From an uncultured Christensenellaceae bacterium (GTDB lineage: Bacteria > Bacillota > Clostridia > Christensenellales > Pumilibacteraceae), in NCBI GenBank assembly GCA_910587805.1, contig CAJUNM010000006.1, forward strand, positions 35,749-72,507: DNA of 36,759 nucleotides, read 5' to 3'. The notes beneath the pieces are model-generated. The model was not told the origin of the DNA, did not search any database, and saw only the letters and a list, made by a program, of their open reading frames with translations. Below are positions 1-8,566 of this stretch, in pieces (the stretch's first letter is position 1; every line of letters starts with the position of its first letter). Position numbers and translations under genes: made by a program.

Positions 1-2529
1 GTGCGTAAACGGTAAACATGCAAGCCCTATCGTCAGCGCCGCGCCGACGAAAAACGCAATAAACATCAACTTGTTCTTAAAGAAATTTTTATTGAATATC
101 GTGCCGTTAAGCGAGCGCACGTTAAAGCTGTGGAACAACTGAGTCAAGCACAACGTCAAAAACGACATGGTAGTTCCCGCATCGTGTCCCCAGCCGGTGA
201 ACGTGCACCCTAAAAACATTCCGAGCACGATCACTGTTTGCAATACACCCTGATATATCACGTTAGCGCCGACCGCGCCGGAAAACAAGCTGCTGCCCGC
301 ATCGCGCGGCTTAAGTCGCATAACGTCCGTTTCCGCAGGCTCGACGCCGAGCGCAAGCGCGGGGAAACTGTCGGTAACGAGATTGACCCACAATATCTGT
401 ATGGGCAGCAAGAATACGAACCGATCGCGCGTTATAGCGAATATTATCGTTGCCAAAAACAGCGACAACACCTCGGAAAGATTGGCGGCAAGCAAGTACT
501 GTATCGTTTTTTGCATATTTGCAAAAATCGTTCTGCCCTCTTTAACCGCGCCTACTATGGTTGTAAAATTATCGTCTGCGAGCACCATGTCCGCAACGTC
601 TTTTGTTACGTCGGTGCCCGTTATGCCCATTCCTATCCCTATATCGGCGGCTTTTATGCTCGGCGCGTCGTTTACGCCGTCGCCCGTCATGGCAACGGTC
701 ATCCCGCTTGCTTTCCACGCTTTGACGATACGCACTTTATGTTCTGGCGATACTCGAGCATATACGCGAATGTCCTTTACGCGAGCTTTGAGCGTCGAAT
801 CGGTCATGCGCTCTATGTCCGCGCCCGTCACGGCTTGCTTTCTGTCCGAGCAAATACCGAGCTTACCAGCAATGGCATATGCCGTGCTCAAGTTGTCGCC
901 CGTGATCATGACTACGGTGATTCCCGCAGATTTACATAAATCAACGGCTTCCGCAACTTCCTCGCGCGGCGGATCGATCATTCCCGTAAGCCCTATAAAC
1001 GTGAGACCTTTTTCGTAATCGCCTTGGCTGCAAGCATCTTTCGGCTTGTAAGCGTACGCCAATACGCGCAAAGCGGAATCCGCCATCGCTTTGTTAGCTC
1101 GCTCTATTTCGACCGTATCCGCGGGAGTTATCGGTCGCACGCTGCCGCCGCTCAAAATATGTGTGCAACGCTCGATCAGTACGTCCGCCGCGCCTTTGGT
1201 ATACACTATATCCGTATTTTCACGGACTACGACAGTCATTAGCTTGCGATCGGAATCGAACGGTATTTCATCTACGCGCGGATATTTTCCGTCGAGCGCC
1301 GATTTGTCTGTTCCCGATTTTTTTGCGTATTCCACGAGCGCGGTCTCCGTCGGATCGCCCATCAACGCACTGTTGTTAACTATGGTATCGTTGCAAAAGC
1401 ACATGCACTTGAGCATAGTTTGCTTGGTACGATCGGAAACGCCGTCGAACTTTCCGTCGGCATATATCTTCGTGACAGTCATTTTATTGAGCGTCAACGT
1501 ACCCGTTTTATCCGAACAAATAACATTCGTACTGCCCAATGTCTCGACTGCGGGTAATTTTTTGATTATTGCGTTCGCCTTCGACAGTCTTTGCACGCCG
1601 AGCGCCATTATTATTGTTATTACAGCCGTCAAACTCTCGGGTATCGCAGCCACTGCGAGCGCGACCGCGGTCATAAACGAATCGATTATCGTGTCCAAAG
1701 TTACAGACCCCGTGCCGACTGCCGACAGCACGCCCACAATAAACACCAACGGCGCGACAACGAGCACCGCTATCGAAATGATCTTGCCCGTTTTGTTGAG
1801 TTTTTTCTGCAACGGAGTAACGGACTGCTCGTGCTCGTCGAGCATCGCGGCTATTTTTCCGATCTCGGCGTTCATGCCCGTAGCAACAACGACGCCTTCG
1901 CCGCGTCCGTATGTGACCGTACTCGAGCCGAACACCATATTATCCATATCGCCGAGAGCAATACCCGCGCCCGATATAGCGTGCGAAAATTTTTCTTCCG
2001 AAACGGATTCGCCCGTAAGCGCGGAAGATTCCGCTTTGAGCGAAGTACATTTTATCAGTCTTATGTCCGCCGGCGCTACGTCGCCGGCTTCCAAAATCAC
2101 TATGTCGCCCGGCACGAGCTTTTCGGTCTCGATCTTTTTAATTTGTCCGTCGCGACGCACTTTGCAAAACGACGCGCTCATTTTTTTGAGCGATTCCATC
2201 GCTTTTTCGGCTTTACATTCTTGTACCGTGCCTATCACTGCGTTTAACAGCACTATAAACAATATAATACCGACGTCGATAAACTCCTCATATTGTTTTT
2301 CGACTATCGCAATAACGGCGGACACCGCCGCCGCGGCAAGAAGTATAATCACCATAACGTTGGCAAACTGCATAAAAAACTTTTTGGCTATGCTTGCACG
2401 CTTGCCATCTTTCAGTTTGTTTTCTCCGTATCGCGTCAATCTTTCTGCGCATTCCGTTTCCGACAATCCGTTTTCCGAAGTCGATAACGCTTTGAGCGTT
2501 TCTTGCTCCGTTTCGTTATAATATTCCAT
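1..2529 (-). CDS. P-type Ca2+-transporting ATPase (C-terminus cut off by window edge)
   Basis: P2A-type cation pump that would use ATP to export Ca2+ across the cytoplasmic membrane. The 843 codons present read through without a stop to base 1, so the end (about one last membrane helix) is missing. Visible in order: an N-terminal cation-ATPase domain, first helix pair at about residues 50-100, actuator motif TGES near residue 170, the helix-4 ion-site motif IPESLTAV, the phosphorylated Asp340 in DKTGT, the nucleotide-binding domain with KGA, the hinge TGDGVNDAP near residue 620, and C-terminal helices. The helix-4 motif departs from the PEGLP of animal SERCA but keeps the Glu; similar variants occur in Gram-positive Ca2+ pumps. 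The start has a good ribosome site (AGAGG) and lies 8 bases after the ABC permease stop, so it is probably cotranscribed with the ABC genes. Ca2+ rather than another cation is inferred from family resemblance. Confidence 0.9.
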   Translation of the reverse strand, partial: MEYYNETEQETLKALSTSENGLSETECAERLTRYGENKLKDGKRASIAKKFFMQFANVMVIILLAAAAVSAVIAIVEKQYEEFIDVGIILFIVLLNAVIGTVQECKAEKAMESLKKMSASFCKVRRDGQIKKIETEKLVPGDIVILEAGDVAPADIRLIKCTSLKAESSALTGESVSEEKFSHAISGAGIALGDMDNMVFGSSTVTYGRGEGVVVATGMNAEIGKIAAMLDEHEQSVTPLQKKLNKTGKIISIAVLVVAPLVFIVGVLSAVGTGSVTLDTIIDSFMTAVALAVAAIPESLTAVITIIMALGVQRLSKANAIIKKLPAVETLGSTNVICSDKTGTLTLNKMTVTKIYADGKFDGVSDRTKQTMLKCMCFCNDTIVNNSALMGDPTETALVEYAKKSGTDKSALDGKYPRVDEIPFDSDRKLMTVVVRENTDIVYTKGAADVLIERCTHILSGGSVRPITPADTVEIERANKAMADSALRVLAYAYKPKDACSQGDYEKGLTFIGLTGMIDPPREEVAEAVDLCKSAGITVVMITGDNLSTAYAIAGKLGICSDRKQAVTGADIERMTDSTLKARVKDIRVYARVSPEHKVRIVKAWKASGMTVAMTGDGVNDAPSIKAADIGIGMGITGTDVTKDVADMVLADDNFTTIVGAVKEGRTIFANMQKTIQYLLAANLSEVLSLFLATIIFAITRDRFVFLLPIQILWVNLVTDSFPALALGVEPAETDVMRLKPRDAGSSLFSGAVGANVIYQGVLQTVIVLGMFLGCTFTGWGHDAGTTMSFLTLCLTQLFHSFNVRSLNGTIFNKNFFKNKLMFIAFFVGAALTIGLACLPFTH

Positions 2530-2537
2530 AACTACCT

Positions 2538-4181
2538 CTAAAGTTCTATTCTGCTATAATAATACTCGGCTTTTTTGCAAATTATTATATCGATCACAAT
2601 TATAATTATCAAATATACGTAGAGCAACGAGAGAAACACCGATTTTGCTGTGTCAAACGGCACGCCGAGCACAGTGAACAATGTACTCGATATTATGAGT
2701 ACCAATCCCGAAAGTATCAAAATAATCTGTCCTATCGTAACGTTTGTGTTTTGCTTTATCGCTTCTTTAGGATCGTTCCACTTGAGCTTCGGCGCACGCA
2801 AGTCCCATATGGCTCCGAAAGCCGTAAACGCCGCGCAAAGTCCCGCTATCGCAAATGTCGACAATATAAACGTTGTCGCGTCGAAAACAAACGAATTCGC
2901 TATCACTGCCGAAATGACTGCGCACGGAACGGCGAGCGCGCTCCATGCGATGATTTTTGCCTTGAGTATTGTTTTTATATCGATCGGCAATATTTTCAGC
3001 GCGGCAAGCCCGTAACCCTCACGCGAGAATGACGTTGCAGCGCCGTTCGACGCCGACGGCAAAATCATACATATAGTTCCCAAAATCATAAATATGGATA
3101 TTCTGTCGTCCAATTGTCCTTCGGAGACTTTACCGAGCGTAGAACGCAGCATTATGCTCATCATTACCGACATAACCACAACGAGCAACAGCACCGAAAA
3201 GCATTGAAACGCAGTGGACGTGGTATGGAACGCCATCGAATATTCGCGTTTTATCAGCGACTTCGATTCTCCCGCGGACTTGAATTCCGCATTTTTTACT
3301 TTGGAATTATCCGAACGGTCGTACATAGACGAACGACCGTACATTATTCTGCCAAGCCCTATCAATATCCCGATCAGCGCAAAAGAGATCGCCGCGAATA
3401 TGGCAAGGTTTGCCGCGACCGACGCACCCGCGCCTATACCGAAAGTGTCCTCGAACAAAGCGGCGCGCGCAAGCGACAAATACGGATAGAATGTATAAAC
3501 CACGGGCTGCATTCCTTTGCCGAATGCGGCTAATCCGTCCTCGGTTATATCGCCGTTGTTGAATTTGAACATCAAGTAATAGTATGCGACGAAACAGCCG
3601 ACAAACAAAACGCAATAAAATATTAACGGCACAATATCGCGGTGCTTGAGCTTGCCGGCTATAAACATGACGGGTACGGCTATTATTGCGGCAAGCGCGA
3701 GCGGCAAAGCCGGAACGATCAACGCAGTAATAACAGTGATCAAATAGAAGCCAAACCAAGCTTTTATAACAATACCGTATGTCAGCATAACCGGTAAAAG
3801 CACGGCTAAAGCTATAACCGCTTCCGAAAGATAAACAAACAACAGTTTTGCCGAAAATACAGTCACGGGTTTTACGGGAAGCGTAGCGTAAAAACTTACG
3901 TCTTTCGATAAAAACAATGTCGATACAAGGTGTACTATGCCGAAAATCAGCACGAATGCGGCGCTCATGATCAACAATGCAACGTAAAATTCCACTCCGT
4001 ATCCGAGACGGGTCATGATCGATCCGGCAAAAACCGTTATCATCACGGCATACGATGTCACTGCAACGTAAGCAAATGCGATCAGTATGATAAGCGCGAC
4101 CTTTTTACTTTTTTTCGTTTCGGCGGAAAATCGATATTTATTTTTGATCATTGCCGAAAGCACTATAAACAGATCACGCAT
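2538..4181 (-). CDS. ABC transporter permease, multi-spanning (ABC-2/exporter type)
   Basis: A 547-residue integral membrane protein with about twelve hydrophobic segments spread along its length and a short basic N-terminus. It has no signal peptide, ATPase motif or extracellular domain. The segment around residues 85-120 (LSKDVSFYATLPVKP, then a helix) is typical of large bacterial ABC-2-like exporter permeases. The first codons overlap the end of the upstream ATPase gene by 8 bases, so the two are translationally coupled and very likely form one transporter. The substrate cannot be read from the sequence. A Ca2+-ATPase gene follows after 8 bases. Confidence 0.8.
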   Translation of the reverse strand: MRDLFIVLSAMIKNKYRFSAETKKSKKVALIILIAFAYVAVTSYAVMITVFAGSIMTRLGYGVEFYVALLIMSAAFVLIFGIVHLVSTLFLSKDVSFYATLPVKPVTVFSAKLLFVYLSEAVIALAVLLPVMLTYGIVIKAWFGFYLITVITALIVPALPLALAAIIAVPVMFIAGKLKHRDIVPLIFYCVLFVGCFVAYYYLMFKFNNGDITEDGLAAFGKGMQPVVYTFYPYLSLARAALFEDTFGIGAGASVAANLAIFAAISFALIGILIGLGRIMYGRSSMYDRSDNSKVKNAEFKSAGESKSLIKREYSMAFHTTSTAFQCFSVLLLVVVMSVMMSIMLRSTLGKVSEGQLDDRISIFMILGTICMILPSASNGAATSFSREGYGLAALKILPIDIKTILKAKIIAWSALAVPCAVISAVIANSFVFDATTFILSTFAIAGLCAAFTAFGAIWDLRAPKLKWNDPKEAIKQNTNVTIGQIILILSGLVLIISSTLFTVLGVPFDTAKSVFLSLLYVYLIIIIVIDIIICKKAEYYYSRIEL

Positions 4182-4899
4182 TTCCCGCCACCGATAAAAA
4201 TATTTCTTCGAGGCTTTCGTCGTCTTGTGCGCGTTTGATCTCGGCTATATCGCCGCATAATATCAACTTGCCTTTGGATATGATAGCCACCCTGTCGCAG
4301 ATTTTTTCCGCAACGTCGAGCACGTGCGTGGAAAAGAAAACCGTTTTACCGGCGGCGCTGTGTTGTTTCATAAGCTCTTTGAGCGCATACGCCGATTGCG
4401 GGTCAAGCCCCATCATCGGCTCGTCCAATATCCACAGCGACGGGCTGTGGATCAACGCGCCTATGATCGCTATCTTTTGTTTCATTCCGTGCGAATATCC
4501 GCTTATGCGTTTATCGAACGCATCGGCAAGCGAAAACTTATCCAATAATTCTTCGCATATGCGAGCGCGCTGCGAAGTCGGGATTTTGTAGATATCGCCC
4601 AAAAAATCGATATATTCTCTGCCCGTGAATTTATCGAAAATCAACGGCGTATCGGGTACATACCCGAAACTTCGTTTAGCCGCTATAGAATCGCGCACTA
4701 TGTCGTGCCCGCAGATGGAAATAGACCCCTGTTTAACAGGCAATATTCCCGTGATCATTTTGATCGTAGTGGTTTTTCCCGCACCGTTCGCGCCTAAAAA
4801 ACCGATAATCTCGCCTTCGTTCAGTTTTAGAGTAAGATCGTCCACCGCTTTTACTCCGCTACCCGTATAAGACATCGAGACGTTTTTGATTTCCAACAT
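4174..4899 (-). CDS. ABC transporter ATP-binding protein
   Basis: A 241-residue nucleotide-binding subunit that powers the adjacent permease. Visible motifs are Walker A GANGAGKT at about residues 35-42, the signature-like SGYSHGMKQK near 138-147, Walker B LWILDEP near 157-163 with the MMGLD D-loop, and the switch His in FFSTH. It has the shape of the ABC-2 exporter ATPases (CcmA/YtrB-like). The start follows GAGGTAAGGA. It is the first gene of an ATPase-permease-Ca2+ pump unit; an AT-rich 75-base spacer upstream probably holds its promoter. Confidence 0.9.
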   Translation of the reverse strand: MLEIKNVSMSYTGSGVKAVDDLTLKLNEGEIIGFLGANGAGKTTTIKMITGILPVKQGSISICGHDIVRDSIAAKRSFGYVPDTPLIFDKFTGREYIDFLGDIYKIPTSQRARICEELLDKFSLADAFDKRISGYSHGMKQKIAIIGALIHSPSLWILDEPMMGLDPQSAYALKELMKQHSAAGKTVFFSTHVLDVAEKICDRVAIISKGKLILCGDIAEIKRAQDDESLEEIFLSVAGNA

Positions 4900-4974
4900 G
4901 ATCTGTCCTTACCTCGCTATTAAATTTTATTCATATATATTTAAACCGATTGTTTATATATTTGAACAAAATCA
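4900..4974 (-). promoter_or_regulatory. AT-rich spacer, probable promoter region of the ABC/Ca2+-ATPase operon
   Basis: The 75 bases between the stop of the GH94-like gene and the ABC ATPase start are strongly AT-rich, with several TATAWA-like hexamers. I could not fix one convincing -35/-10 pair with 16-18 base spacing, and I see no hairpin followed by a T run. The ribosome site GAGGTAAGGA lies next to the start codon. Confidence 0.3.
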
Positions 4975-7900
4975 TTATATCACGCGCTTTGATAATTTGC
5001 AACTGTTTTTGAACAGCGTGATCGGAGAATGCATGTTTTTCCCGACAGTGTTCGAGTTGCATACAAGTCTGCCCATGCGAATACACCACTCTCCGTCCGA
5101 ACATCCGTCGTCGGCTATTACATACAGGCGTTTTCCCCCAAGCCCAAGCTCAAACTCGATATGCGGCGTGTTCGGAGCGAGCGACGGCGCAATAACGGCT
5201 TTTTCGCCCTTGAGCTTGATGCCGAAAAGCTTTTCGGCTACGGTAGCATAATATAAGCACGCAACGTCCGCAACGTCTTCGCGCCGAGAAATTATGCGCG
5301 GCGCGCCGTCGACGGTTTCCGATAAAAATTCGGTGACAGCCTTAACCGCTTTGTACGCCTCGTGCGGTTTGTTCGCGGAATACAACATGTTCGCATACAG
5401 TACGGCAAGCTCTCCGCCCAATCGCTTTACGCTGTTTTTTCCGTCGCCTACGTAAGCTTCCGCTTCAGGCAACACTCTCGATAAAAATCTGTCGGAATTA
5501 AGACAAGCCGCGATAAATATAAGAGTATGCACCCGATCTTTGCCAAAACCGTCGCGCAAATAGTTTTCCAAATCGGTCTTGATCTTTGACAGTATCCCTA
5601 TAAATCGAGTTCTGCGCATATGTCCGACGCGATCTACAAACCGCACGAGCGCGTTATATAGAACCGCTTGCCGGACTACGCCGTCCGTGTCGGCGCAATG
5701 CTCTATCGCGCGCAAACAGTGTTCTTCTACCGTTGCACTGTCGCCGGAGACAAATTCGACCTTTTCTTCGAGTATGGCGGGATCTATCGCTTTGGCGTAC
5801 TCATCTGCGAGCAAAGGCAACATTACGGAATTACCGTCGATCGTTTCGCCCGACGGATATTGCCGAGAACAGGCGCGCAACACACTATATCGCAACGCCG
5901 ACGGATCGCCGTACTTTTGCATCAAATACGCTATAGCTGTTTTATCCGACATAACATGCGCCGTTTCAAGCGCGCGTTCAAAGCAAAAATTCAATTCTCG
6001 ATCGGCAGTGCGCGCCGCGATTGCGCGAGCGTATAATTTATTGATCCGCAAAAATGCGTTATCCGCAAATGCAATGTCAAACCTACTCACCGTCGGCGCG
6101 TCGTCGAATTTTTCGGCGCAGAAAACGACCCTGTCGACAGCCGCGCCGCAATGACACGCGATCGCCGGAGCAAAGTTCACACCGTCCGTGCGCAGCGCTT
6201 TTGCCCTGTCTACTATCCCGTGCGAGGAATACCCCTCGAAATACTGCGTATACTCGTCTATGTTTTGCGAGCAAAAAAGCGCATGCTTGCTTTCTTTGCT
6301 CTCCGTATATATGACGTTATCGGACATTATCGCGCGTCCGACCATGCCGCAGGCGTAGGCGAAAAGTATATGCGCCGCGACATTCCCCGTGCGGGTCAAA
6401 TCGAAAACTTCGGCGTTTCCGCAACGATAACGACGCAGCGTAAAAACAGTGTCTCCGCAATCGGATACGTATTCCTCGTATCCGAATCCTATATTAACGC
6501 AGAACTTGCCTTCAAACGGTATATACAGTTTGCCGTTGGATTCCGCCGCAATAAGCGGCAATGCGCGCGGAAAAAAACCGTCGCTCGTGGTTGCGTATAT
6601 TCCGTCCCGCGGAACGGCAATCGCCCGCTTGCCGACTACGGCGCGAGACGGAGCATAAACGAACAGTTCGCGCGAATATTCATTATCTCCGTTTTGCGCG
6701 GCAGAATTGCGCGCAAATACTCGAGCGCAGGTTTCGGCGTTTTCGTAACACCGCTCGTAGCACAGCGAATCGGCGCAGATTTCGACTGCGGCGATAGCGG
6801 CAACGCACGTGTATTTTTGAAACGGCTTTAACGCGATGAACCGCATGTTTACGCCGTCGCATTCGACGAAATCACGATCGTCGACCGCTGCGGCTGATAC
6901 CGAAAGTCGGATGTTCCCTTCCGTAGCGCCGTTTATCACCGTTATTTTCGCAAGCGCGCCGTTAAAATCAAACGAAGGCGTTATCTCTACGCACAGCTCG
7001 GCGTCCGCTACTGTGCGGTAAATCGTGCGATACGGCTGAAAAATCCCGTCGCAGGCGCGTAAATCGAGTTTTGCGCCGTCTGCGGTCAGCAGTTCTGCGG
7101 AAAACGAATTGCCGCATACCGTGCATTTCCCGTGACTGTCCGTAAATATCTCTGTGTTACCGCGCAAAATATTCGATTTGTATCGCTCCGCTCCGAAAAT
7201 CTCACCGTCGGAAACGACCGAGTACTCTGCGCCTATCCCAAGCGAATACAATGCGTTGCATATATCGCCGACACGCAAAGCCTCTTTCTTTTTATACTCG
7301 AACAACAATGCGTTCTTATCTATTAAGTTTAACTCGAGCACGCGATCGAATTCGGCTGAACTTTCTCCGCTCGAATCATACAATCCGCTCACATACGAGC
7401 AGTCGCATATTCCGTTTAGATCGATCGCACCCGCTTTTCCGTTTTCAATGCCTAACGAATATTTTTCGTAACTTTCTATATCAAGCTCTACGCAACTTAT
7501 CAAATACGCGCATAGACACAGTTCGGCAACAATACGAACGTGCTCATATTCGTTGCCGCAAACTTCGCGTTCTCGCAGAGTTCGTTCTATTTCTCCGAGC
7601 ATGTGGTCGGAAATATCGCCGTGAGTACATGCCGTCACATCGGCGCATATCGCAAAAATTCGAGAGCATGCCCTTCCCTTTAAGTCGATATATGTCGCAT
7701 AAAGCCGTTGCTTTACAACCGTTACTCTCGATAAAAACAATTCCGCACACGGCGTTCGCGCGTCGAAACACCCTGTGATTTTTTTAACGAGACCGTCGCA
7801 AGTTCTGATCAATCGCAGGCAATACCGCCGCAAGCCGATCTTGCTCGATCTTCCGTCGTACAGAATTACCCTTCGCATAACGCCGGATACGGGCAGTTTG

Positions 7901-8043
7901 TCGCAAAGCTCTACTTGAGGTATCTCTATGCGGAATAATATTATCGCAACAGCCGCGACGGACGCGACGACCGCTATAACAGCAAAACACAGAACGTAAT
8001 ACACAAAAAGATTATTATCATCTGCGCTTGCAAAAATACGCAT
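4975..8043 (-). CDS. Membrane-anchored, degenerate GH94-like protein, probably non-catalytic
   Basis: A 1022-residue protein with one hydrophobic helix at about residues 12-37, predicted to anchor a large domain outside the membrane. Its order resembles the phosphorylase half of cyclic beta-1,2-glucan synthases (GH94, former GT36): beta-sandwich-like stretches (about 330-560), then an alpha-helical region. There ACSRQYPSG (about 724-732), a VMLPLLADEY stretch, ILEEKVEFVSG (about 759-769), TVEEH (771-775), LYNALVRF (about 794) and a C-terminal LFGIKLKGEKAVIAPSL match the spacing I know from GH94. The segments that carry function there are missing: the WHP/SDD region and the GDWNDGM loop with the catalytic Asp are both deleted. 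It may be a carbohydrate-binding or scaffold protein. The annotated ATG lies directly on the T run of the rplS terminator with no ribosome site; GTG at residue 14 is an alternative start. Many Cys residues. The family assignment comes from pattern memory only. Confidence 0.5.
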   Translation of the reverse strand: MRIFASADDNNLFVYYVLCFAVIAVVASVAAVAIILFRIEIPQVELCDKLPVSGVMRRVILYDGRSSKIGLRRYCLRLIRTCDGLVKKITGCFDARTPCAELFLSRVTVVKQRLYATYIDLKGRACSRIFAICADVTACTHGDISDHMLGEIERTLREREVCGNEYEHVRIVAELCLCAYLISCVELDIESYEKYSLGIENGKAGAIDLNGICDCSYVSGLYDSSGESSAEFDRVLELNLIDKNALLFEYKKKEALRVGDICNALYSLGIGAEYSVVSDGEIFGAERYKSNILRGNTEIFTDSHGKCTVCGNSFSAELLTADGAKLDLRACDGIFQPYRTIYRTVADAELCVEITPSFDFNGALAKITVINGATEGNIRLSVSAAAVDDRDFVECDGVNMRFIALKPFQKYTCVAAIAAVEICADSLCYERCYENAETCARVFARNSAAQNGDNEYSRELFVYAPSRAVVGKRAIAVPRDGIYATTSDGFFPRALPLIAAESNGKLYIPFEGKFCVNIGFGYEEYVSDCGDTVFTLRRYRCGNAEVFDLTRTGNVAAHILFAYACGMVGRAIMSDNVIYTESKESKHALFCSQNIDEYTQYFEGYSSHGIVDRAKALRTDGVNFAPAIACHCGAAVDRVVFCAEKFDDAPTVSRFDIAFADNAFLRINKLYARAIAARTADRELNFCFERALETAHVMSDKTAIAYLMQKYGDPSALRYSVLRACSRQYPSGETIDGNSVMLPLLADEYAKAIDPAILEEKVEFVSGDSATVEEHCLRAIEHCADTDGVVRQAVLYNALVRFVDRVGHMRRTRFIGILSKIKTDLENYLRDGFGKDRVHTLIFIAACLNSDRFLSRVLPEAEAYVGDGKNSVKRLGGELAVLYANMLYSANKPHEAYKAVKAVTEFLSETVDGAPRIISRREDVADVACLYYATVAEKLFGIKLKGEKAVIAPSLAPNTPHIEFELGLGGKRLYVIADDGCSDGEWCIRMGRLVCNSNTVGKNMHSPITLFKNSCKLSKRVI

Positions 8044-8068
8044 AAAAAAATCGGCATTACGCCGATTT
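8044..8068 (-). terminator. Intrinsic terminator of rplS
   Basis: On the minus strand an 8-bp perfect stem (AAATCGGC / GCCGATTT) with a 5-base loop GTAAT is followed by an uninterrupted T run. It begins about 8 bases after the rplS stop codon. It ends exactly at the ATG assigned to the following GH94-like gene. Confidence 0.85.
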
Positions 8069-8076
8069 GCTTTGGA

Positions 8077-8418
8077 TTATTTCTCTTTGATCTTGGCGGC
8101 TTTGCCGGAGAGATTGCGCAAATAATAAAGCTTCGCTCTGCGAACTCTGCCGTGACGTATAACCGCTATATCGGTGATTCGCGGCGAGTGAAGCGGGAAC
8201 GTACGCTCGATACCGATACCGAACGAAACGCGACGGACGGTAAAAGTTTCTCTGACCGAACCGTTCTTTTTGGCAATAACTATACCTTCGAAAGCCTGAA
8301 TACGCTCGCGGTTGCCTTCCTTAACCTTAACCGAAACACGAACCGTATCGCCCACGTTGAATTGGGGAACGTCCGCTTTCATATATTCTTTTTCGATCTC
8401 GGCAATGATGTTGCTCAT
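8077..8418 (-). CDS. rplS: 50S ribosomal protein L19
   Basis: 113 residues, the usual L19 length, for a large-subunit protein at the interface with 30S. Typical stretches are VGDTVRVSVKVKEGNRERIQ, FEGIVIAKKN, FTVRR, GIGIERTFPLHSP and VRRAKLYYLR. I start it at 8418 because AGGAGG lies 6 bases upstream; the open frame extends further to 8526, but that extension overlaps the promoter. It forms its own unit with a promoter upstream and an intrinsic terminator directly downstream. In most Bacillota it follows trmD; here it has been moved about 26 kb away. Confidence 0.97.
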   Translation of the reverse strand: MSNIIAEIEKEYMKADVPQFNVGDTVRVSVKVKEGNRERIQAFEGIVIAKKNGSVRETFTVRRVSFGIGIERTFPLHSPRITDIAVIRHGRVRRAKLYYLRNLSGKAAKIKEK

Positions 8419-8453
8419 GATACCTCCTAAAGTCACGTAAATCTCCGTACCGC

Positions 8454-8482
8454 ACAAAAAATGCCGAAACGAAGTATTCGAC
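8454..8482 (-). promoter_or_regulatory. Hairpin with T run in the rplS leader (possible attenuator)
   Basis: Within the roughly 70-base rplS leader, the minus strand can form GTCGAA / TTCGGC (6 pairs, one G-U) around an 8-base loop, followed by ATTTTTT. This resembles a weak intrinsic terminator placed before the ribosome site. L19 leaders with autogenous control are known in Bacillota; assignment to such a family is inference. Confidence 0.3.
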
Positions 8483-8497
8483 ATCAAATTCTTTGTA

Positions 8498-8526
8498 ATT
8501 ATATCATATGCCAACAAATTTCGCAA
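8498..8526 (-). promoter_or_regulatory. Sigma-A-type promoter of rplS
   Basis: Minus strand: -35 TTGCGA (8526-8521), 17-base spacer, -10 TATAAT (8503-8498), a near-consensus promoter. Expected transcription start is near 8491, giving a leader of about 70 bases before the rplS ATG. Confidence 0.75.
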
Positions 8527-8566
8527 GCAATTTAACGGCGTTTTAATGAAATTATATAAAAAATTA

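Noticed and set aside
1091..2521. Long open frame of 476 codons on the plus strand
   Set aside because: It is antisense to the Ca2+-ATPase, which shows all P-type motifs; its product is Ser/Thr/Ile-rich with no recognisable domain.
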